From: DASXHY01 sp035552155
Lineage (GTDB): Bacteria; Verrucomicrobiota; Verrucomicrobiia; Limisphaerales; DASXHY01
Length of the DNA stretch: 64,000 nucleotides
Assembly (NCBI GenBank): GCA_035552155.1
Contig: DASZLX010000046.1
Location: 62,001-126,000, forward strand
Reading direction: 5' to 3'
Under the pieces are notes generated by a model, which worked only from the letters and a program-made list of their open reading frames with translations, was not told where the DNA came from and did no database searches. The translations under genes were made by a program, and so were the position numbers. Below are positions 59,826 through 64,000 of the stretch, in pieces (the first letter of the stretch is position 1; the number at the start of each line of letters is the position of its first letter).

Positions 59826-60623
59826 TTAAAGCGAAACGAGAATGGTTTGTTCATTCAGCACTTTTCCGCGAATGTCGCGCAGCGACTGCTGGTTGCGCGC
59901 GCGGACAATCTGGCCGGGCGATCCGTCTTCCAGCGCTTCGACTTTCATCTGCACGCTGAACGAGCCGTCCTCGATCAGCGCCGTCACCATCTGTCCGCGA
60001 TGCACCACCGGAACCAGCTTGATCGACCGCGCAAACAAAGGCGCGCCCACACCCACCGGTTCGGCAATCTCCAGCGTGCTGTCGCCGGGAGTAAATTCCG
60101 CCAGCGGCTCGTGAATCGTCAGCATGTCGCGCCGCTCGCGCGCCAGGTCCGCGTCCGCGATGGCATCGCCGCGTTTCAACATCGAATGGGCCACCCAGAC
60201 TTCGCGCCAGACATGCGCCTGGACCGGCACCTGCCACGAGCCGATGCTTTTGTCGCCCGCCAGCAATTCGAATCGCACGATGAATGACGAAGTGACGCCC
60301 ATGGTCGGCACCTCAAGAATTTTGACCGTAACCGGCGCGTTGGTGATGGTGTGCGCCGCCCAGGGCTGGGTGATGCGAAGTTCCAGCTCCCCCTTGTCCT
60401 TCACGTAATCCTGCTGTAACGCCGAAGTGAGCAGCGTGACGAGATCCGCTTGTTCGAACGTGTGTTGAGTCGGAGCAACCGCCCCCGGGGCAGGGGACGC
60501 TTCGTCGGCCCGAACTGATCCGGCTAAAATTGTTAGAACGACCAGGGTGAAGAAGATGGCCGATCGAATCGCCGCGAAGGCTTCGGATTTCGGATTTCGG
60601 ATTTCGGATTTTAATTCTCTCAT
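59826..60623 (-). CDS. flgA: Flagella basal body P-ring formation protein FlgA
   Basis: A 265-residue SAF-domain chaperone for the P ring. The signal core is AIFFTLVVLTILAGSVRA, followed by a divergent N-domain, then the SAF core VWVAHSMLKRGDAIADADLARERRDM, GVGAPLFARSIKLVPVVHRGQMVTALIEDGSFSVQMKVEALEDGSPGQIVRARN. The first 15 residues (RELKSEIRNPKSEAF) come from heptamer repeats (60581-60612). The start codon overlaps the flgG stop by one base. It is cleaved at the signal site, so the repeat part would be removed. Confidence 0.92.
   Translation of the reverse strand: MRELKSEIRNPKSEAFAAIRSAIFFTLVVLTILAGSVRADEASPAPGAVAPTQHTFEQADLVTLLTSALQQDYVKDKGELELRITQPWAAHTITNAPVTVKILEVPTMGVTSSFIVRFELLAGDKSIGSWQVPVQAHVWREVWVAHSMLKRGDAIADADLARERRDMLTIHEPLAEFTPGDSTLEIAEPVGVGAPLFARSIKLVPVVHRGQMVTALIEDGSFSVQMKVEALEDGSPGQIVRARNQQSLRDIRGKVLNEQTILVSL
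60581..60612. repeat. TTCGGAT heptamer tract at the start of flgA
   Basis: Four heptamers encode KSEIRNPKSE upstream of the signal peptide. The repeats are in frame because the unit sum and flank keep the phase. Confidence 0.75.
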
Positions 60624-61405
60624 CAGCGTTTCAGATTGTTGCTTTGTTGCATCATTTCGTCCGCGGCCTGCACCGCCTTGGAATTCACTTCGTAAGCGCG
60701 CTGCGCCATGATCAAATTCACCATTTCCTCGACCACCTTGACGTTGGAAAGTTCGAGATAGCCCTGGTTCAGCGTGCCGAAACCGTTCGCGCCGGGAGTG
60801 CCGAGTTGCGGCGTGCCGGAGGCGACGGTTTCCTTGTAAAGATTCCCGCCCATGCTCTGGAGGCCGGCCGGATTGGCGAACCGCACCAGTTGCACTTGAA
60901 AACTGGTCGTGCCGGTCGCTCCCGTGTAAGTCACATTACCCTGTGAACCGATGGTGATGTTCGTTGTCCCCGCGGGCACTGGCTGAAAACCGGCCTGCAG
61001 CGGCAACCCGTCGCTCGTGACGATGCGGCCGTCGGAGGAGGATTTGAACCCACCATCGCGCGTGTAGGCCAGCGTGCCGTCCGGCATCTGCACTTCGAAA
61101 AATCCGTCACCTTGCACCGCGACATCGAGTTGCTCGCCGGTTTGCGTGAGATCGCCGTTGGTGAAAATGCGCGCCGTAGCCACCGCTTTCGAACCCTGGC
61201 CGATCTGGATGCCGGTGGGCACCGTGTTGCCCGAGCCTTGATCCGCGCCGGGTGCGCGCGTGGTTTGGTAAAGCAGTTCCTGGAACTCGGCCTTGCTCTT
61301 TTTGAAACCGGTCGTGTTGACGTTCGCGAGGTTGTTCGAGATGACATCGAGATTTAACTGCTGCGATTCCATCCCGGCCGCTGCGGAGTAAAGAGAGCGT
61401 AACAT
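60623..61405 (-). CDS. flgG: Flagellar distal rod protein FlgG
   Basis: A 260-residue FlgG: MLRSLYSAAAGMESQQLNLDVISNNLANVNTTGFKKSKAEFQELLYQ (classic rod start), GDLTQTGEQLDVAVQGDGFFEVQ, FGTLNQGYLELSNVKVVEEMVNLIMAQRAYEVNSKAVQAADEMMQ at the end. It builds the distal rod. It lies 179 bases downstream of flgF, the gap being filled with heptamer repeats. Confidence 0.97.
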   Translation of the reverse strand: MLRSLYSAAAGMESQQLNLDVISNNLANVNTTGFKKSKAEFQELLYQTTRAPGADQGSGNTVPTGIQIGQGSKAVATARIFTNGDLTQTGEQLDVAVQGDGFFEVQMPDGTLAYTRDGGFKSSSDGRIVTSDGLPLQAGFQPVPAGTTNITIGSQGNVTYTGATGTTSFQVQLVRFANPAGLQSMGGNLYKETVASGTPQLGTPGANGFGTLNQGYLELSNVKVVEEMVNLIMAQRAYEVNSKAVQAADEMMQQSNNLKR

Positions 61406-61453
61406 AAATCAGAATGACGGGTGACAGGAAGCGAGTGACCAACGACAAATGGC

Positions 61454-61580
61454 GGACTTCAGACTTTGGACTTTAGACCTTGGACTTTGGACCTTGGCCC
61501 TTGGACTTTGGACCTTGGCCCTTGGACTTTGGACTTCGGACCTTGGACTTTGGACTTTAGACTTTAGACCTTGGACTTTA
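61454..61580. repeat. Heptamer tandem array between flgF and flgG
   Basis: About 18 near-identical 7-mers of the forms GGACTTT, GGACCTT, GGCCCTT and AGACTTT. Short tracts of the same unit are found in the giant glycosyltransferase gene. Such short tandem repeats vary in copy number between strains. Confidence 0.85.
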
Positions 61581-61584
61581 GCGT

Positions 61585-62337
61585 TCACGATCCTGTCCCT
61601 CCCAAATCAGTAATCACGCGGCCCATGCGATCGTCCTGCGTTTGCAGCACCTTTTGGTTCGATTCGAACATCCGCATCGCCGTGATGAGGCTCGCCATTT
61701 CCGTCGTTGGCGAACTATTTCCCTCTTCGAGATAACCCTGGCGCAATTGTGAAATTTTGGCCGGCTGGGCCAGTCCCTTCGGATCGCTCGAAAGAAAATA
61801 TCCTCCGCCCATGACCGTGAGCTGGTGCGGATCTTTGAACTCCGCCATGCGAATGCGTCCTTTGATTTCACCGCCCTGGCTGATGTCGCCGGAGGCGGAC
61901 ACCGTCATGGGCGCTGGATTGGTGGGATCCAATTGCACCGGGCTGCCGCTTTCGCTCATGACCGGATAGCCCTGCTGGGTGACCAGTTGGCCCTGGGCGT
62001 TCAATTGAAAGGTGCCGTTGCGCGTGAAAGCGGGGTCGCCGTTCGGCAATTGCACCTGGAAGAAACCCGGTCCATCAATCGCAAAATCCGTCGATACACC
62101 GGTGGGAAGCGTCTCGCCCTGGGTAAAATTAGTGTAAGCATTCGCGGCGGGAATCGCGAAACGTTCGCCGTTGGCACCGAGCGAGCCCGTGGGCATTCCC
62201 GCTGCAATCGCGGAAAACGAAATATCCTGCTTCCGCGAACCCGGCGCCGAACTGGCGGCCAGGTTTTGGGAAATAATCTCCTGCCAGCGAGCATTGGCAT
62301 TCATCGCTGCGGCGGCCTGGTACAAACTGACGTTCAT
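61585..62337 (-). CDS. flgF: Flagellar proximal rod protein (FlgF-like)
   Basis: A 250-residue rod/hook-basal-body protein: MNVSLYQAAAAMNANARWQEIISQNLAASSAPGSRKQDIS at the start, YTNFTQGETLPTGVSTDFAIDGPGFFQVQLPNGDPAFTRNGTFQLNAQGQLV in the middle, and LRQGYLEEGNSSPTTEMASLITAMRMFESNQKVLQTQDDRM at the end. The order flgF-flgG-flgA-flgH-flgI supports FlgF. A sigma-54 promoter ends four bases before its ATG. Confidence 0.93.
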   Translation of the reverse strand: MNVSLYQAAAAMNANARWQEIISQNLAASSAPGSRKQDISFSAIAAGMPTGSLGANGERFAIPAANAYTNFTQGETLPTGVSTDFAIDGPGFFQVQLPNGDPAFTRNGTFQLNAQGQLVTQQGYPVMSESGSPVQLDPTNPAPMTVSASGDISQGGEIKGRIRMAEFKDPHQLTVMGGGYFLSSDPKGLAQPAKISQLRQGYLEEGNSSPTTEMASLITAMRMFESNQKVLQTQDDRMGRVITDLGGTGS

Positions 62338-62350
62338 GCGAAAAGTTGTT

Positions 62351-62367
62351 TAGCAGCGCATGTGCCA
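62351..62367 (-). promoter_or_regulatory. Sigma-54 promoter before flgF
   Basis: Minus strand TGGCACATGCGCTGCTA: TGGCAC, then GC 12 bases after GG. The predicted start is near 62341, about four bases before the ATG. The sequence GCTAAACA follows here and at fliW. Confidence 0.65.
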
Positions 62368-62499
62368 CGGTCTTTTTCCGGCAATTTTGCGCCATTTGGC
62401 CCTCAAGTTGGCAAAAGATTCCGGGAACCGTTGCAGAAATTGCCGGGTGAAGCCGGGCAGGGGAGTAAATGGCAATCCGTAGGGAAACCTTTTCCAAGG

Positions 62500-62526
62500 T
62501 GGGGCGCGTCACTCCGTGCGCGCCGG
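62500..62526 (+). repeat. GGCGCGTCACTCCGTGCGCG palindromic repeat, copy 4
   Basis: The core is identical to copy 2 (43744-43773). It lies between flgF and the small gene, followed by a CACAGAG inverted repeat. Confidence 0.75.
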
Positions 62527-62539
62527 TGAGGGATGATTT

Positions 62540-62612
62540 GCCACAGAGACACAGAGACACAGAGAGAGGAAAAAAAATCAGTGTTAGCTCTGTGCCTCTG
62601 TGCCTCTGTGGC
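62540..62612. repeat. Inverted repeat of CACAGAG units
   Basis: GCCACAGAGACACAGAGACA on one side and CTCTGTGCCTCTGTGGC on the other, with an A-rich loop. Arms of about 20 bases can pair and would form a strong stem in RNA; on the minus strand it lies between the small gene and flgF. Confidence 0.8.
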
Positions 62613-62628
62613 AAAAATGCAGCTCGTC

Positions 62629-62928
62629 TTAAGAGACCTTTTCCGCCGGATAAACACACGCCAAATCAATCACCTGTCCGCAACTGCACTGAATGCGAAT
62701 GCCCGTCACCTGCTCGCCATCGCGCTGCAACGTGACTCGTGGCTCGCAGGGAGACCCGTCCGCCGCCTTGCCCGGGCTTGCTGCCGCCGCGGCAAGTTCG
62801 ACCGGGTTAAATTTCTGGGCCTGCTCCGGTTGGGAGAGGACCGTCGCCTGGAAATCCGCACTGTCGCCGCTCGGCGTGGGTGCGATCGAAATCAGCGGCA
62901 CAAAAGAATCAGTTGGCATGAGAGTCAT
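62629..62928 (-). CDS. Uncharacterised 99-residue protein downstream of motB
   Basis: A small protein overlapping the motB end by 20 bases (62909-62928), so translation is coupled. It has a disordered, Ala/Pro-rich first half. A compact second half follows: RVTLQRDGEQVTGIRIQCSCGQVIDLACVY, with three Cys in a C-x-C...C pattern that could bind a metal. The domain ends with a strand and a short tail. It has no signal peptide. I do not know it; its position suggests a flagellar-region accessory factor. Confidence 0.65.
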   Translation of the reverse strand: MTLMPTDSFVPLISIAPTPSGDSADFQATVLSQPEQAQKFNPVELAAAAASPGKAADGSPCEPRVTLQRDGEQVTGIRIQCSCGQVIDLACVYPAEKVS

Positions 62929-63691
62929 TGATGGGAAGATTCGCGGCCGTGGTGGTCGACAGCGCCTCGACGGATGCTTTAAGTTTCAACAGCACGGTAA
63001 CGCGGCGATTGATCTCGGCTTCCGGCGGAAACGCCGGCATCGGCGCCGTGTCGGCAAAGCCTGAAACCTTGCAGATTTGTAAATCGTCCACCCCACTTTG
63101 CACGACTTTCCGCCGTGCCGCGTTGGCGCGTTCCGTGGAAAGCTCCCATTTGCCATGCGCTTCGTGGCCGGTTTCGACGTTGCTTTCCGTGTGCCCTTCC
63201 AGTTCGATCTTGAAGGTCTTATACCGTGAGATTTCCCAAGCCAGTGTGGAAAAAACCCACGCACCATAAGGCGTGAAGGTATCGTTGCCCGTCTCAAAAA
63301 TCGGGCGGTTTGAACGGTCAAAAATGTTGATGCGCAGGCCGTCGGAAGTAAGGTCAATCTGAACGCTGCTCTCCACCTCATCCTGCTTTTGCAGCAGCCG
63401 GGTCAAATCGTCGCTGACATGCCGCATCGTTTCCATTTCCACCGCCGAAACGGAATCAAATTTGCCGGCTTGCTTGTAAGTCGCCGAGGCTTCCTTGTTC
63501 GGAATGATGCCCGTCGATTCCTTCGTCACCGACGAAAACGGGTTGCGAAACGCGCGCTCCACGGCGTCCTTGATCTTCGTGTCCTGCGCCGTCAACCAGA
63601 GGCAGAGGAACAGCGCCATCATCGCCGTCACGAAGTCCGCGTAAGCGACCTTCCACGAACCGCCATGATGAGCATGTTTTTGCTTTGCCAT
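62909..63691 (-). CDS. motB: Flagellar motor stator protein MotB
   Basis: A 260-residue stator subunit. One N-terminal membrane helix (about 15-33) contains the proton-carrying Asp19 in KVAYADFVTAMMALFLCLWL. The C-terminal OmpA-like peptidoglycan-binding domain (about 120-245) contains FKIELEGHTESN, STERANAARRKVVQSGV and PEAEINRRVTVLL. The segment after the helix (40-110) is the plug and linker. It lies four bases downstream of motA. Confidence 0.95.
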   Translation of the reverse strand: MAKQKHAHHGGSWKVAYADFVTAMMALFLCLWLTAQDTKIKDAVERAFRNPFSSVTKESTGIIPNKEASATYKQAGKFDSVSAVEMETMRHVSDDLTRLLQKQDEVESSVQIDLTSDGLRINIFDRSNRPIFETGNDTFTPYGAWVFSTLAWEISRYKTFKIELEGHTESNVETGHEAHGKWELSTERANAARRKVVQSGVDDLQICKVSGFADTAPMPAFPPEAEINRRVTVLLKLKASVEALSTTTAANLPINDSHAN

Positions 63692-63695
63692 TCGG

Positions 63696-64000
63696 TTATT
63701 TGGCTGCGGTTTTCAGCGACTTGAACATTTCTTCCATCTCCTCGGCACTGGGCCGCAACTCGCTGCTGAGGCCGCGCCGTCCCAATTCCACCGCCGTCAC
63801 CGGCGCCATGCCGCCCGCAAAACCCGTCACGCACGCCGCAATGCACCGCGTGTAATCCAGCTCCGCCGCCCCGATAAATTCCAAATTCGTCGCCAGCGGG
63901 CTGATGAAGCCGTACGCCAGCAAAATTCCCAGGAACGTCCCCACCAGCGCCGCCGCCACGTGTTCGCCGATTTTTTCCACCGGCCCGGAAATCGAAGCCA
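63696..64000 (-). CDS. motA: Flagellar motor stator protein MotA, C-terminal part (runs off the window)
   Basis: The frame is open to the right edge. The visible 101 residues (SISGPVEKIGEHVAAALVGT, then FLGILLAYGFISPLA) match the third and fourth membrane helices of MotA, with AGGMAPVTAVELGRRGL at the start of the cytoplasmic tail. The protein ends with a helix EEMFKSLKTAAK. It forms the proton channel with MotB, encoded four bases downstream. Confidence 0.9.
   Translation of the reverse strand, partial: ASISGPVEKIGEHVAAALVGTFLGILLAYGFISPLATNLEFIGAAELDYTRCIAACVTGFAGGMAPVTAVELGRRGLSSELRPSAEEMEEMFKSLKTAAK

Noticed and set aside
61454..61580. CRISPR or origin-type iterons
   Set aside because: The unit is only 7 bp and contiguous, without spacers. 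No dnaA box cluster or replication gene is nearby.

Overview
The window looks like a chromosomal piece of a GC-rich Verrucomicrobia-type bacterium, probably near the Pedosphaera/Limisphaera side. This is inferred from gene content (GH78 and GH106 rhamnosidases, DUF5985 pairs, a sigma-54 two-component locus, and a flagellar cluster with fliW and csrA) and from many dispersed palindromes and heptamer repeats. No rRNA or phylogenetic marker settles it. Strand use is mixed and genes are densely packed.

Layout. 1-1765 is the end of a nonribosomal peptide synthetase and its P450. 2631-11211 holds a LuxR-type regulator, an aldo/keto reductase, an RNA cyclic phosphodiesterase, a tandem-SIS protein, frr, ftsB, a Yip1-like membrane protein and mnmE. 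11351-15811 holds topoisomerase III and a XerC-type recombinase. 15962-25480 is a leftward block of three large secreted glycosidases for rhamnose-rich polysaccharide. 25884-29024 is an AT-richer accessory islet of five leftward genes, ending next to tRNA-Phe (29225-29300): a DUF5343 + HEPN pair and a three-gene overlapping cassette. 29427-32910 is a sigma-54 activator, its sensor kinase and a divergent receiver. 33103-38774 has a trehalose synthase/phosphatase fusion, small membrane proteins, an RCC1-repeat protein and an LptF/G permease. 38821-43729 has an SDR, a PAS sensor kinase and an HD-GYP regulator. 43781-64000 is one long leftward flagellar and glycosylation region: motA, motB, flgF, flgG, flgA, flgH, flgI, a rod-binding protein, flgN, flgK, flgL, a kinase-TPR gene, fliW, csrA, a mini-flagellin, an epimerase and a 2039-residue multi-domain glycosyltransferase.

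Most notable observations. (1) A dispersed element in three copies (7444, 14553 and 40096, the last reversed) carries an invariant promoter-like TTGACR-N16-TAAAAT followed one base later by a perfect 14-bp inverted repeat and about 130 nt of related sequence. Each copy lies upstream of a gene in the same direction. (2) The DUF5343/HEPN pair has its own near-consensus promoter and is a candidate toxin or defence module. (3) A 98-residue protein with only the flagellin C-terminal segment sits where flagellin sits in a fliW-csrA-hag order. (4) Sigma-54 promoter matches occur in a palindromic divergent form (32374-32392) and in a matched pair abutting the fliW and flgF start codons. (5) Dispersed repeats run in frame through flgI, flgA, the GH78 gene, thpR, the SIS gene and the giant glycosyltransferase.
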